64,000 nt of DNA from Acuticoccus sp. I52.16.1 (GCF_022865125.1 NZ_CP094828.1:186001-250000); one strand, 5' to 3'. Shown: positions 20,793-30,787, numbered from the stretch's first letter. Numbers and translations: made by a program. The notes: a model not told the origin generated them from the letters alone.

Positions 20793-23135
20793 TTAGAAGC
20801 GCGTGCCGCCCGACAGACGGAAGAGCTGGGTCTCGTCCGAGTCCTCTTCGAGGATCGGCAAGGCCACGTCGGCGCGGATCGGGCCGAACGGCGACTTCCA
20901 GGTCAGACCCACACCCACCGAGGCGCGAAGGGCGAAGTCGTCCGAGTTGATCGTCCCGGAGCCGCCGTTGCGGGCGATGATGTCCGGATCGACGCCCCAG
21001 AGCGAACCGGCATCGGCAAAGGCGGAGGCCGCGAGGCCCACCTCCGGCGGCAGGAACGGCACCGGGAAGGTCGCCTCGACCGTGCCGGCAACGTAGTACC
21101 GGCCGCCCAGCGCCTCGCCCGTCGCCCTGTCGCGCGGACCGATACCGGCGCTGGAGAAGCCGCGCACCTTGCTGCCGCCCAGGAAGAACTGGTCCTGGAT
21201 GCGCAGGTCGTCGTTCAGAGCGGCCATCGCACCACCCTCGAGGGAGCCCATGCCGACGACGCCGGCGGCCGGGAACACCTCGTGGTAGCCACGCAGCTTG
21301 GCGGTGCCGCGGACGAAGTAGGTGTCGCCGCCCAGGCCCGCGACCTCACCCTTGATCTGGCCGTAGAGGCCTTCGCGCGGGTTAAACTGGTCGTCGAGCG
21401 AGTTGTAGGTCAGCGAGGTGCCGATCAGCGAGGTGATTCGGCCACCCTGCGAGTCGCAGACCGCCAGGGAGATGTCGCCGTTGGCGCAGTCCTGCTCGTC
21501 CACCGACACGTCGCGGTTGAAGAGCGAGTAGAACACCTGCACCGACGTCTCTTCCGTCAGCGGCACACCGAAGCGGATCGTGCCGCCGGTCTCGTTGGTG
21601 TCGTAGTCCTGATCGTCGGCATCTTCAGACAGCCGGGTGAAGAGGTCCACACCGCCCGAGACGCGGTAGCCGAAGAGGTAGGGCTCGGTGAACGAGACCT
21701 CGGCCGACTGCTTCTCGAAGCTGCCCGACAGCGCGCCCTTCAGGTACTGGCCGCGGCCGAGGAAGTTGCGCTCCTCGATCGAGATCTCGCCGACGACGCC
21801 CTCGTCCGTGGAGTAGCCGAAGCCGACCGAGATCTTGCCCGTCGCCTGCTCGGCCACGAAGACCGTGACGACGACGCGGTCGGGCTCGGAGCCTTGCGTG
21901 GTGGCGATGCGGACCGATTCGAAGAAGCCCAGCGCCCGCAGCCGCCGCTCGGCGCGGTCGAGCAGGACGCGGTTGTAGGCGTCGCCCTCGGCGATGTCGA
22001 ACTCGCGGCGGATGACGTAGTCGCGCGTCGTCGTGTTGCCGACGATGTCGATCCGCTCGATGTAGGCGCGCACGCCCTGGTCGACCCGGTAGACGACGTC
22101 GATCTTGTTGGTCTCGAAGTTGCGCTCACCCACCGGGGTCACATCGGCGAAGGGATAGCCCTGCTTGTTGGCGGCCAGCGTCAGGTCCTCGATCGACTTC
22201 TCGATCTTCTCGGCCGAGTAGCGGCGACCCGGGCGGCTGTCGACCTTGCGCTCCAGCTCCTCGGGGCTGAGGTCGGCGAGCGTGGTGTCGACCCGCACGG
22301 TGCCGAACTCGTAGCGCTCGCCCTCGTCCACGGTGAAGGTGATGTAGAAGGCGTTGCGCTCACGGTCGTAGTCCGCCGTCGCCGAGAGGAGACGGAAGTC
22401 GGCGAAGCCGTGGTTGAAATAGAAGCGGCGGATCAGCTCCTGGTCGGCCTGCAGGCGGTCCGGGTCGTAATTGTCGGTCGTGCGCAGGAAGCCGAGGAGA
22501 CCGCTCTCCTTGGTGCCGATCACGTCACGCAGCCGCGAGTCCGAGAAGGAGTTGTTGCCGACGAAGGTGATGCGGGCGACGTTGGCCTTCTGCCCCTCGT
22601 CGATCATGAAGATTAGGTCGACACGGCCCTGGCCGCGGTCGATCGTCTGCGGCTCGACCGAGGCGCGGTAGTTGCCGCGGCGCCGGTACACCTCGAGGAT
22701 GCGCTGCGTGTCGCTCTGGACCTGGCCGCGGCTGAACACCGAGCGGGAGCGGCTCTGCACGATCGTCTCGAGCTGCTCGTCCTTCACCTTCCGGTTCCCC
22801 TCGAACGACACCCGGTTGATGGTGGCGTTCTCGACGACCGTGACGACGACGGTGTTGCCCTGCTGACGGATGGTGACGTTGGCGAAGAGGCCGGTCGCGA
22901 AGAGCGCGTCGATGCTCTCGTCGATCTGGCGCGGACCGTAGGACTGACCCGGTTCGATGGTGACGTAGGCACGGACGGTCTCGTCGGAGACCCCCTCGTT
23001 GCCCTGGACCACGATACTCGAGGCGACGGCGGCGAGCGCCGGCGCTCCAGCGGAGACCAAGCCTGCCGCCATTACGACGGTCAGAACGATGGCGCGGAGG
23101 AGGTTTTGCATCATGGTGCCCGGACGAAGGAACAT
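20793..23135 (-). CDS. bamA: Outer membrane protein assembly factor BamA
   Basis: About 780 residues, Omp85 family: the core of the BAM complex that folds beta-barrel proteins into the outer membrane. A signal peptide (LLRAIVLTVVMAAGLVSAG followed by APALA) leads to five POTRA repeats (first at VVQGNEGVSDETVRAYV, a later one at YIERIDIVGNTTTRDYVIRR) and a C-terminal 16-strand barrel ending GGTRF with terminal Phe. Signature FFLGGSKVRGFSSAGIGPRD is in the barrel. ATG at 23135 or 23114 could be the start. It is downstream of rseP, as in most Proteobacteria. Confidence 0.97.
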   Translation of the reverse strand: MFLRPGTMMQNLLRAIVLTVVMAAGLVSAGAPALAAVASSIVVQGNEGVSDETVRAYVTIEPGQSYGPRQIDESIDALFATGLFANVTIRQQGNTVVVTVVENATINRVSFEGNRKVKDEQLETIVQSRSRSVFSRGQVQSDTQRILEVYRRRGNYRASVEPQTIDRGQGRVDLIFMIDEGQKANVARITFVGNNSFSDSRLRDVIGTKESGLLGFLRTTDNYDPDRLQADQELIRRFYFNHGFADFRLLSATADYDRERNAFYITFTVDEGERYEFGTVRVDTTLADLSPEELERKVDSRPGRRYSAEKIEKSIEDLTLAANKQGYPFADVTPVGERNFETNKIDVVYRVDQGVRAYIERIDIVGNTTTRDYVIRREFDIAEGDAYNRVLLDRAERRLRALGFFESVRIATTQGSEPDRVVVTVFVAEQATGKISVGFGYSTDEGVVGEISIEERNFLGRGQYLKGALSGSFEKQSAEVSFTEPYLFGYRVSGGVDLFTRLSEDADDQDYDTNETGGTIRFGVPLTEETSVQVFYSLFNRDVSVDEQDCANGDISLAVCDSQGGRITSLIGTSLTYNSLDDQFNPREGLYGQIKGEVAGLGGDTYFVRGTAKLRGYHEVFPAAGVVGMGSLEGGAMAALNDDLRIQDQFFLGGSKVRGFSSAGIGPRDRATGEALGGRYYVAGTVEATFPVPFLPPEVGLAASAFADAGSLWGVDPDIIARNGGSGTINSDDFALRASVGVGLTWKSPFGPIRADVALPILEEDSDETQLFRLSGGTRF

Positions 23136-23256
23136 GGACGGGACGGAGCCTCGCGTTTCTCGAGGTCGCCGAACGGCTGGCGACCCACGCCAAGCTATGA
23201 TCCGACCGATGTTTCCAAACAAGGCAAGGACGGGTCCGTAAACCCCTTTGCACCCT

Positions 23257-23303
23257 GACCGTTGCGTTGGAGCAACGGTCCGAGGGGCCCCCGAAGGGCT
23301 CGG
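23257..23303 (-). other. Paired hairpins between rseP and bamA
   Basis: GACCGTTGC (23257-23265) and GCAACGGTC (23272-23280) form a perfect 9-bp stem with a 6-base loop; a second stem CCGAG/CTCGG (23280-23284 and 23299-23303) lies against the rseP stop. There is no T run. It may be an attenuator or mRNA-processing site in the 168-bp gap ahead of bamA. Confidence 0.45.
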
Positions 23304-24434
23304 TTAGGACGTTAAGTACAACAGGTCGTTGAACGTCGCGAAGAACATCAGGAGCAGCACCAGCCCCAGTCCGATGCGAAAGCCGACGTCCTGCGCGCGC
23401 AGCGAGAGCGGCCGCCCACGCACCGCCTCGATGCCGTAAAAGAGGAGGTGCCCCCCGTCGAGCATGGGAATCGGCAGGAGATTGATGAGGCCGATCGAGA
23501 TCGACAGCATCGCCGCGAGGCCGAACAGCGCCGTAAAGCCGAGCGAGGCCATGTCGCCGGAGATCTTGGCGACCCGCAGCGGCCCGCCGAACTGCTTGGG
23601 CGACTGCTCCAGCGTGATCACGCCGGCGATCACTTCCACCGTGCGCTTGGTGATGTAGGCGGTTTCCTGCGCCCCGGCGACGAGCGCGCCCAGCGGACCG
23701 AACGTCTCGCGGCGCACGTCCTCCGGGCTGGTGCGATTCTCGATGCCGAGGAAGCCGGCCGAGTACGGCGTGCCGAAGTCGTCCGTCAGGTCGCGTTGCT
23801 CGGGCGTGGCGTGCAGGACGACCTCCTCCCCGCCCCGCTCCACGGTGAAGGCGAGGTCCTGGCCGGCGGCACTGGAGACGGTGCGCAGAACGTCGATGAA
23901 GGCGTTCACCGTGCGCCCGTCGATCGCGACGATCACGTCGCCGGGCTCGAAGCCGGCCGCGGCGGCAGGACTGTCCGCCCGGACGCCGGTGACGGCCGCG
24001 TCCACCGTCGGCCGTCCGACGAGGAGGAAGGCGGTCGCGAAAATCATGATGGCGAGGAGGAAATTGGCCGCCGGGCCCGCCGCGACGATCGCCGCGCGCT
24101 GCCACACCGGCTTCAGGTAGAAGCTGGTGCGCCGCTCCTCGTCGGTCATCTGCTCGATGGCGTCGTGGTCGGGAACGCTGGCGGCGTTGTCGTCACCGGC
24201 GAACTTCACGTAACCACCGAGGGGAATGGCGGCGATCCGCCAACGGGTGCCCCGGCGGTCGTTCCACCCCAGCAGCTCGGGCCCGAAGCCCAGCGAGAAG
24301 GCGTCGATCGCCACGTTGCACCAGCGCGCGACCAGAAAATGGCCGAGCTCGTGGATGAAGATGATGATCCCGAGGACGAACAAGAACGGCGGAATGTAAG
24401 CCGCGACGTCCCAGAGCCAGCTCAGAATTTGCAC
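23304..24434 (-). CDS. rseP: Site-2 intramembrane metalloprotease RseP
   Basis: 376 residues, inner-membrane zinc protease. HELGH at 28-32 lies in the first transmembrane segment; the second metal motif LLPIPMLDGGHLLFY is near residue 325. One PDZ domain (about 125-200; AAAAGFEPGDVIVAIDGRTV) replaces the two of E. coli, as is normal in this class. It trims anti-sigma factors and leftover signal peptides. GTG at 24434, with GGAG ten bases upstream, is the likely start. The gene sits between dxr and bamA. Confidence 0.95.
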   Translation of the reverse strand: MQILSWLWDVAAYIPPFLFVLGIIIFIHELGHFLVARWCNVAIDAFSLGFGPELLGWNDRRGTRWRIAAIPLGGYVKFAGDDNAASVPDHDAIEQMTDEERRTSFYLKPVWQRAAIVAAGPAANFLLAIMIFATAFLLVGRPTVDAAVTGVRADSPAAAAGFEPGDVIVAIDGRTVNAFIDVLRTVSSAAGQDLAFTVERGGEEVVLHATPEQRDLTDDFGTPYSAGFLGIENRTSPEDVRRETFGPLGALVAGAQETAYITKRTVEVIAGVITLEQSPKQFGGPLRVAKISGDMASLGFTALFGLAAMLSISIGLINLLPIPMLDGGHLLFYGIEAVRGRPLSLRAQDVGFRIGLGLVLLLMFFATFNDLLYLTS

Positions 24435-24536
24435 GTTGGTTCCACTCCAATGCCACCGGCTCCGCGCCCTCCTCCTCGGAAGGCACAGCGCCAAACCCAC
24501 CACCTTCGGCAGTGCCGGCCGTCAAAATGCCAGACT

Positions 24537-25697
24537 TCAGGCGGTGCTGCAGGTACAAGTTAGGCGCTCGGCCACCCGGCGCGCTTCACGATCCGTCGTT
24601 TCCACATCATCGACACTGGCACTCGCCGTCTCGAGATGCGCCAGCGCGTCCAGCGTATCGCTCACGATGCGCGAAATGTCCAGGAAACCGATCCTATCCC
24701 GCAGGAACGCGCCGACTGCGACCTCGTTGGCCGCGTTCAATATGTTGGTCGCGTGGCTGCCGGCGGCAAGCGCCTCGCGCGTCAGGCGCAGCGCTGGGAA
24801 CCGCGTCTCGTCGGGCGCCTCGAAGGTGAGCGGGCTCGACGCGACGAGGTCCAGCGGCGACACCGGTGCCGCGCCCCGCGCGGGATAGTGAAGGCAGTGG
24901 GCGACCGGCGTGACCATCGACGGGTTGGACAGGTGCGCCAGGACCGAGCCGTCCGCATATTCGACCATGCCGTGGACGATCGACTGCGGGTGCACCACGA
25001 CACCGATTCGCGCGATCCCCACGGGGAAGAGGTGATGCGCCTCGATCACCTCCAGGCCCTTGTTCATCATGGTGGCCGAATCGATGGAGATCTTCGCCCC
25101 CATCGACCAGTTGGGGTGCTTCAGCGCGTCCCGGCGCGTGGCCCGCGCCATGGCGTCGAGCGTCCAGGTCCGGAACGGGCCGCCGGAGGCCGTCAGCACG
25201 ATCCTGCGAATCGCCCCCAGCGCCTCGTTCTCGAACACCTGGAAGATCGCGTTGTGTTCCGAATCGACCGGCAGCACCGTCGCCCCCGCCGCCTTGGCGC
25301 GCGGCATCACCACGTCGCCCGCCGCCACCAGGCATTCCTTGTTGGCGAGGCAGATGATCCGCCCCCGGTCGACCGCCGCCAGCGTCGGCCGCAGCGCGGC
25401 GAAGCCGGGGATCGCCACCACCACGCGCTCGGCGTCCATCGCAGCGAGCGCGGTCACGGCGTCCGGCCCCGCGTCACTCGCGAGGCCGAGCGGGGCGAGG
25501 CGCTCGGCCAGCGCGGCGCCACCGGCCGGGTCGGCGAGCACGGTCATCTCGGGACGGAACCGCTCGGCGATCGCGGCGAGGCCGGCCGCGTCCCGCCCAC
25601 CGGCGAGGCCGACCAGCTCGAACCCGCCCGCCTCGATCGCCTGCAACGCCGACTGGCCGACCGACCCCGTCGCCCCCAGGAGCACGACGCGCGTCAT
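24537..25697 (-). CDS. dxr: 1-deoxy-D-xylulose 5-phosphate reductoisomerase
   Basis: 386 residues, second step of the MEP isoprenoid pathway, NADPH- and metal-dependent. N-terminal dinucleotide motif LLGATGSVGQSAL (GATGSVG 8-14), metal-site region LPVDSEHNAIFQ, then LTASGGPFRTW and KHPNWSMGAKISIDSATMMN are all present and intact. The ATG overlaps the cdsA stop (ATGA). The product feeds UppS, encoded two genes upstream, which makes the lipid carrier. Confidence 0.97.
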   Translation of the reverse strand: MTRVVLLGATGSVGQSALQAIEAGGFELVGLAGGRDAAGLAAIAERFRPEMTVLADPAGGAALAERLAPLGLASDAGPDAVTALAAMDAERVVVAIPGFAALRPTLAAVDRGRIICLANKECLVAAGDVVMPRAKAAGATVLPVDSEHNAIFQVFENEALGAIRRIVLTASGGPFRTWTLDAMARATRRDALKHPNWSMGAKISIDSATMMNKGLEVIEAHHLFPVGIARIGVVVHPQSIVHGMVEYADGSVLAHLSNPSMVTPVAHCLHYPARGAAPVSPLDLVASSPLTFEAPDETRFPALRLTREALAAGSHATNILNAANEVAVGAFLRDRIGFLDISRIVSDTLDALAHLETASASVDDVETTDREARRVAERLTCTCSTA

Positions 25698-26674
25698 GGG
25701 CGCCCCATCAGCAGCAGCAGGCCCGCGGCGGGCGTGTGCGCCGCGGCGAGGCTGCCGATCAGCATCGTCACCACGCTGGCGGTGATCAGCCCGTCCACCC
25801 GGTCCATCACCCCGCCGTGGCCGGGGATGAGCGTGCCGGCGTCCTTGATGTGGAACCGCCGCTTGGCCGCCGATTCGAGGAGGTCGCCCCCCACCGACGC
25901 CACCGCCACAAGCGCGGCGACGGCGAACCCCAGCGCCGACGGCGGCGCCTCGAGAAGGCTGAGGACGAATGCCCCGCACAGCGCGCCCGCGAGAACCCCG
26001 CCGATCGCGCCCGACCAGGTCTTCGACGGCGAGACGCTGCGCCACAGGCGCGGTCCGCCCACCTTGCGGCCGACGAAGAAGGCGGCCGTGTCGGTGGTCC
26101 AGGCGATCAGGAAGACGAAGACGACGGCGCCGAACCCGTCGCCGCCCTTGCGCAGCTCGACCAGCGCGATGACGGCGAGACCGGCATAGAGCACGCCCGC
26201 CGCGACCCACCACGGCGAGGCGGCCCGCGTGCTCAATAGCACCGTCGCGCCGACGCCGAGGCAACCGGCCGCCAGCACCGCCGCCGCGGCCCACAACGGT
26301 TGCGTCACCGCGACCACGGTGAGGATGCCCAGCACCGCGAAGGCGGCGAGGACCACGCGGCGCAGATGGCCGGCGCCGACCATCCGCAGCCACTCCTCCT
26401 GCACCAGCAGCGCGGTGACCAAGACGATACCGGCGAACGCGATTTCACCGACCCAGAGGGCGAAGATGACGACGGGAATGAGAATGGCGGCGGAGATCAG
26501 CCGCAGGCGCATCTCGCGCTGGAAGACGAAGCGCTGGCGCAGGCGGCGAGCCCGCGCGCGGATGCTCGGCGGCGGTGGCGGTGGCGGTGGCGGTGCCACC
26601 TGCGGAGCCGTCCGGCGCCGGTCGCGTCCCACGCTGTCGTCACCCGAACGGCCGGGACGCCGGCGTCGAATCAT
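25694..26674 (-). CDS. cdsA: Phosphatidate cytidylyltransferase CdsA
   Basis: 326 residues, makes CDP-diacylglycerol from phosphatidate and CTP at the inner membrane. The C-terminal signature SPSKTWSGAIGG and the KDAGTLIPGHGGVMDRVDG stretch are present within about eight hydrophobic segments. Odd feature: before the first membrane helix there is a ~55-residue basic, Arg-rich cytosolic leader holding nine consecutive prolines, encoded by alternating CCG/CCA codons; translation would be expected to need EF-P. The ATG overlaps the uppS stop (ATGA); an internal Met before RLRLISAAIL could be an alternative start without the leader. Confidence 0.95.
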   Translation of the reverse strand: MIRRRRPGRSGDDSVGRDRRRTAPQVAPPPPPPPPPSIRARARRLRQRFVFQREMRLRLISAAILIPVVIFALWVGEIAFAGIVLVTALLVQEEWLRMVGAGHLRRVVLAAFAVLGILTVVAVTQPLWAAAAVLAAGCLGVGATVLLSTRAASPWWVAAGVLYAGLAVIALVELRKGGDGFGAVVFVFLIAWTTDTAAFFVGRKVGGPRLWRSVSPSKTWSGAIGGVLAGALCGAFVLSLLEAPPSALGFAVAALVAVASVGGDLLESAAKRRFHIKDAGTLIPGHGGVMDRVDGLITASVVTMLIGSLAAAHTPAAGLLLLMGRP

Positions 26675-27450
26675 GGCTTGGCGATAGACACCGGCACCGC
26701 ACCGAAGCGGCGCTGCCGCGTGGCATAGTCTGCCAGCGCCTCGTCGAAGTGGGAGGCGTCGAAATCCGGCCAAAGCGTCGCGGGGAAGCAATATTCCGCA
26801 TAGGCCGACTGCCACAGCAGGAAATTGGAGATGCGAAGCTCCCCACTGGTGCGAATGACGAGGTCCGGATCGGGAAACCGGGCAGTGTCGAGGAAGCGGG
26901 TGAAGGTCTCCTCGGTCAGGTCCTGCGGCGCCAGGGTGCCGGCGGCGACGGCTTCCGCGGCGCGGCGCGCGGCACGCACCAGCTCGTCGCGCCCGCCGTA
27001 GTTGAAGGCCAGCACCAGCTCCAGCCCATCGTTGCCGGCGGTTCGCCCCTCCGCGTCCTCGATCATCTGGAGGAGATCGTCGGCAAGGTCGGCGCGGCCG
27101 CCGATGACGGTGATCTTGACGTTGTTCTTCACCAGGTCGTCGAGGTCGGAGCGGATGAAGTGACGCAGCAGCGCCATCAGCTCGCTCACCTCCGAACGCG
27201 GCCGGTTCCAGTTCTCGCGCGAGAACGCGAACAGGGTCAGCACGGCGATGCCCCGCTCGCCCGCATGGCGCACCACGCGGCGCACCGTCTCGACGCCCTT
27301 GCGGTGGCCGAGCGTGCGCGGCAGCCCCCGCTTGCCCGCCCAGCGGCCGTTGCCGTCCATGATGATGGCGACATGCCGCGGCACGCCAGCCGCCGGTTCG
27401 ACGCCGTCCGGCTCGGGAAGCGCCGCGTTGGACAAGGGATCGGATCTCAC
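26671..27450 (-). CDS. uppS: Di-trans,poly-cis-undecaprenyl-diphosphate synthase
   Basis: 259 residues, cis-prenyltransferase that makes the C55 carrier for peptidoglycan and O-antigen. The catalytic-Asp motif IMDGNGRWA (Asp32) is intact, followed by GHRKGVETVRRVV, FAFSRENWNRP and the C-terminal DLVIRTSGELRISNFLLWQ and WPDF. The GTG start at 27450 is eleven bases from the frr stop. It overlaps cdsA by 4 nt. Confidence 0.96.
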   Translation of the reverse strand: MRSDPLSNAALPEPDGVEPAAGVPRHVAIIMDGNGRWAGKRGLPRTLGHRKGVETVRRVVRHAGERGIAVLTLFAFSRENWNRPRSEVSELMALLRHFIRSDLDDLVKNNVKITVIGGRADLADDLLQMIEDAEGRTAGNDGLELVLAFNYGGRDELVRAARRAAEAVAAGTLAPQDLTEETFTRFLDTARFPDPDLVIRTSGELRISNFLLWQSAYAEYCFPATLWPDFDASHFDEALADYATRQRRFGAVPVSIAKP

Positions 27451-27461
27451 GCGTGCGCGCC

Positions 27462-28004
27462 TCAGATCTGAGTAATCTCTTGCTCTTTCTGCGACACGAT
27501 CGAGTCCAGCTCGGCGATCTTGTCGTCCGTCAGCTTCTGCACCTTGTCGGACTGGGCGCGCTGCTCGTCTTCGCTGAGGTCCGACTTCTTGATGGATTCC
27601 ATACCGTCGCGACGGACATGGCGCACGGCGACGCGCGCCGCCTCGGCATACTTGTGCGCCACCTTGATGAGTTCCTTGCGGCGCTCGGCGTTCAGCTCCG
27701 GGATGGGGATGCGCATGACCTGCCCCTCGACGACCGGGTTGAGCCCGAGGCTCGATTCGCGGATCGCCTTCTCCACCGCCTGCGCCATGCCACGGTCCCA
27801 CACCTGCACGGTGATCATGCGCGCCTCGGGGACCGAAACGGTCGCCACCTGGTTGAGCGGCATGTGAGTGCCGTAGGCCTGAACCTGGACCGGCTCGAGC
27901 ATGGAGGCACTGGCACGGCCGGTGCGCAGGCCCGACAACTCGGTCTTCAGAACCCCGATCGCGCCGTCCATCCTCCGCTTGAGGTCGTCAAGGTCCACAC
28001 TCAT
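27462..28004 (-). CDS. frr: Ribosome recycling factor
   Basis: 180 residues, splits post-termination ribosomes with EF-G. The two-domain RRF sequence is complete: [56 protein letters not shown] and the C-terminal coiled coil [17 protein letters not shown] at 28004 is chosen because AGAGGA lies about ten bases before it; an ATG three codons earlier (28013) touches that same ribosome site. Confidence 0.97.
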   Translation of the reverse strand: MSVDLDDLKRRMDGAIGVLKTELSGLRTGRASASMLEPVQVQAYGTHMPLNQVATVSVPEARMITVQVWDRGMAQAVEKAIRESSLGLNPVVEGQVMRIPIPELNAERRKELIKVAHKYAEAARVAVRHVRRDGMESIKKSDLSEDEQRAQSDKVQKLTDDKIAELDSIVSQKEQEITQI

Positions 28005-28313
28005 TCCGTTCATTCCTCTTCAGCCTGCCGACCGAGGGCTGGCATGCCCGCAGCCCGCCGTGACCGGATCACGGCGTCGCTCCGGTTTCGCTTCGTTCAG
28101 CGGGCACGGGCGGTTCACCCGCCTGCGCACGCCATGCTCCCGCGCCGCTGCCGACGCCAAATCACCGGCGTGCCGTCCGGGGCGTCCGACGCCCCGTCCG
28201 CGCTCGCCTGTCGCGTCCATTCACCGGCTCTTCTGCGGCGAACCGGCGCCGAAGTCCATGCACGCGTTCGAGGCGGCCGGCAAGTCGCGAACGACGCGGC
28301 CGCCGGCTCCCCG
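28005..28313. other. Intergenic region frr-pyrH, no gene seen
   Basis: About 309 bases between frr and pyrH, which elsewhere lie close together. It is GC-rich with several short inverted repeats but no convincing reading frame, terminator or tRNA. It may contain a promoter for frr and the genes after it; I cannot place one. Confidence 0.5.
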
Positions 28314-29048
28314 TCAGTCGGCGACGATGGTGCTGGTGCCCTCGCCGCGCGCAACCCTAGGAAGAGCGCCGGCGTCCTGGATGGAGAACACCACGATCGG
28401 CAACCCGTTGTCACGCGCCAAAGCGATGGCCGCCGCATCCATCACGCCCAGGTTCTTCGACAGCGCTTCCTGGTGGCCGACGCGCTCATAGCGTGTGGCG
28501 GTCGGATCGCGATTGGGATCGGCGGTGTAGACGCCGTCCACCTGCGTGCCTTTCAGCAATGCATCGCAACCCATTTCCACCGCACGTAGAACGGCGGCGG
28601 TGTCGGTGGTGAAGAACGGGTGCCCGGTGCCGGCCGCGAACAGGACGACCCGGCCCTCGGCCATGTGCTGAATCGCGCCGCGGTGGGTGAAGCGGTCGCA
28701 GATCACCGGCACGTCGATCGCTGAGAGGACGACCGCCTCGGTCCCGAGCGCACGCAGCTGGGCGGCGACGGCGACCGCGTTCATCACGGTCGCCAGCATC
28801 CCCATCTGGTCGCCGGCGACACGATCCACCGCCGTCAGCGCGAGGTTGGCCCCGCGCAGGAAGTTGCCGCCGCCGATCACGAGGCCGACCTCGCGACCGG
28901 AGTTCACCACCTCGACGATCTCCTGCGAGATCCTCTGGAGGGTGGGCTGCGAGATGCCGAAGGCCGAATCGCCCATCAGCGCCTCGCCCGACACCTTGAG
29001 GAGGAGCCGCCGCCACTCGGACGGCGGCTTGAGGGTGGACGGGGCCAC
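28314..29048 (-). CDS. pyrH: UMP kinase
   Basis: 244 residues, hexameric amino-acid-kinase-fold enzyme that phosphorylates UMP for pyrimidine nucleotide supply. Motifs: LLLKVSGEALMG, VIGGGNFLRGANLA, DQMGMLATVMNAVA and KGTQVDGVYTADPN. The GTG start at 29048 lies two bases after the tsf stop, so the genes are tightly coupled. Confidence 0.97.
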   Translation of the reverse strand: MAPSTLKPPSEWRRLLLKVSGEALMGDSAFGISQPTLQRISQEIVEVVNSGREVGLVIGGGNFLRGANLALTAVDRVAGDQMGMLATVMNAVAVAAQLRALGTEAVVLSAIDVPVICDRFTHRGAIQHMAEGRVVLFAAGTGHPFFTTDTAAVLRAVEMGCDALLKGTQVDGVYTADPNRDPTATRYERVGHQEALSKNLGVMDAAAIALARDNGLPIVVFSIQDAGALPRVARGEGTSTIVAD

Positions 29049-29050
29049 GG

Positions 29051-29974
29051 TCAGTGGCCTGCCGCTGCGGCGACCTCGGCTGCGAAGTCGCTCTCCTCCT
29101 TCTCGATGCCCTCGCCCAGCACGAAGCGCACAAAGCCAGTGACCTGGATCGGGCCGCCGATGTCGCCCTCGGCTTCCTTCACCGCCTGCTCGACCGTCTG
29201 GTCGGGATTGACGACGAAGGCCTGCTTCAGGAGGACGACCTCCTCGTAGAACTTGCGCATCCGCCCCTCGACCATCTTCTCGATGATCGATTCGGGCTTG
29301 CCGGAGGCGCGCGCCTGCTCGGAGTAGACCGCGCGCTCACGCTCGGCGGCCTCGGCCGGGACCTCGTCCGGCGTCAGCGCCAGCGGGCCGACGGCGGCGA
29401 TGTGCATCGCGATCTTGCGGCCGAGCTCGTCGAGCTTGTCCTTGTCGCCCGAGGACGACATGGCGACGAGAACGCCCAGCTTGCCGAGGCCGGGGGCGAC
29501 GGCATTGTGGATGTAGGTCGCGACGGTGCCTTCGGCGACTTCCAGCATGGCGGTGCGGCGAAGGGTGAGGTTCTCGCCGATGGTGGCGATGGACTCGGTC
29601 ACTTCGTCGCCGACGTTGCGGGACGAGCCGGGGAAGGGCTGCGCCTTCAGAGCGTCGATGTCGCCTCCGGAGGCCAGCGCCTCGGCGGCGATGGTGCTGA
29701 CGAGCTTCTGGAAGATCTCGTTGCGGCCGACGAAGTCGGTCTCGGAGTTGACTTCCACGAGGGCGGCCTTGGTGCCCTGCGCATAGGCGCCGATGAGGCC
29801 TTCGGCGGCCACACGGTCCGCCTTCTTGGCCGCCTTCGACAGGCCCTTCTTGCGCAGCCAGTCGACTGCTGCTTCCATGTCGCCGCCGGTCTCGTTCAGC
29901 GCCGTCTTGCAGTCCATCATGCCGACGCCGGTTTTCTCGCGGAGCGCCTTTACCTGCTGCGCCGTGATCGTCAT
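29051..29974 (-). CDS. tsf: Elongation factor Ts
   Basis: 307 residues, nucleotide exchange factor for EF-Tu. The N-terminal UBA-like module and signatures [19 protein letters not shown] and [16 protein letters not shown] are complete. ATG at 29974. In most bacteria rpsB lies directly upstream in the same operon; here the upstream neighbour is carbonic anhydrase and rpsB lies about 24 kb away on the other strand, so tsf must have its own promoter in the 195-bp gap 29975-30169. Confidence 0.97.
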   Translation of the reverse strand: MTITAQQVKALREKTGVGMMDCKTALNETGGDMEAAVDWLRKKGLSKAAKKADRVAAEGLIGAYAQGTKAALVEVNSETDFVGRNEIFQKLVSTIAAEALASGGDIDALKAQPFPGSSRNVGDEVTESIATIGENLTLRRTAMLEVAEGTVATYIHNAVAPGLGKLGVLVAMSSSGDKDKLDELGRKIAMHIAAVGPLALTPDEVPAEAAERERAVYSEQARASGKPESIIEKMVEGRMRKFYEEVVLLKQAFVVNPDQTVEQAVKEAEGDIGGPIQVTGFVRFVLGEGIEKEESDFAAEVAAAAGH

Positions 29975-30169
29975 TGTATTCTGGTCCTGGGTGCTCGGAG
30001 TGGTGCGGAAATTCGCACCCTCATGTTCGATCGAGCGGCCGGTGTCGACCCCTCGAGCCAATTTTTCGGAAACGATGCGCCGACGGTCGCCGTGCAACCG
30101 GCCCGCGCATCGCCGTTACGTAGTGACGCGAGGCGCCGAGGAAAAGGTTTTCCTCCCGCGCCGCGCCGT

Positions 30170-30787
30170 TCAGCGGTCCACGATCTCCACATCGTCCTCG
30201 CCCGCGCGTTGCACGAGGCGCCGCAGGATCCCCTTCTCCAGCGAGTAGACGACGCCGTGGACCAGGAGGCCCTGGCCGCGGGCCCAGGCGTTGCGCACGA
30301 TCGTCGTGTTGGCGACGTTGCGCACCTGCTCGATGACGTTCAGCTCGCACAGCCGGTCGAAGCGGTCGTCGTCCGGCACCTTTTCCAGCTCCTCGGCGTG
30401 GAGGCGCTTCACCAAGCGGATGTGGTTGAGCCAGTTGTCGATCAGGCCGTGGTCCTTGTCCGACAGAGAGGCCTTGATGCCGCCGCAACCGTAGTGCCCG
30501 CACACGATGACGTGCTTCACCCGCAGGACCTCCACCGCATATTGCAGCACGGAGAGGAAGTTGAGGTCCGCCGGCGAGACCACGTTGGCGATGTTGCGGT
30601 GCACGAAGACCTCGCCCGGCGGCAGGTCCATCAGCTGGTTGGCCGGGACGCGGCTGTCGGAACAGCCGATCCAGAACCAGTCGGGCGACTGCTGGCGCGA
30701 CAGGCGCACGAAGAAGTCGGGATCGTCGGCGGTGACGCGATCGGCCCACGCCTGGTTGCGGTCGCAGAGCTTGTCGATGTCGTTCAT
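30170..30787 (-). CDS. can: Beta-carbonic anhydrase
   Basis: 205 residues, zinc enzyme interconverting CO2 and bicarbonate. Zinc ligands Cys42 (GCSDSR, with Asp44-Arg46 dyad), His98 and Cys101 (CGHYGCGG) fall at exactly the positions of E. coli Can. It supplies bicarbonate for carboxylation reactions. It is a single-gene unit upstream of tsf at the border of the accessory block. Confidence 0.96.
   Translation of the reverse strand: MNDIDKLCDRNQAWADRVTADDPDFFVRLSRQQSPDWFWIGCSDSRVPANQLMDLPPGEVFVHRNIANVVSPADLNFLSVLQYAVEVLRVKHVIVCGHYGCGGIKASLSDKDHGLIDNWLNHIRLVKRLHAEELEKVPDDDRFDRLCELNVIEQVRNVANTTIVRNAWARGQGLLVHGVVYSLEKGILRRLVQRAGEDDVEIVDR

Noticed and set aside
26570-26600. GGC/GGT tandem repeat as a microsatellite or CRISPR-like element
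   Set aside because: It is the coding sequence for nine prolines in CdsA; no spacers or longer repeat units exist.
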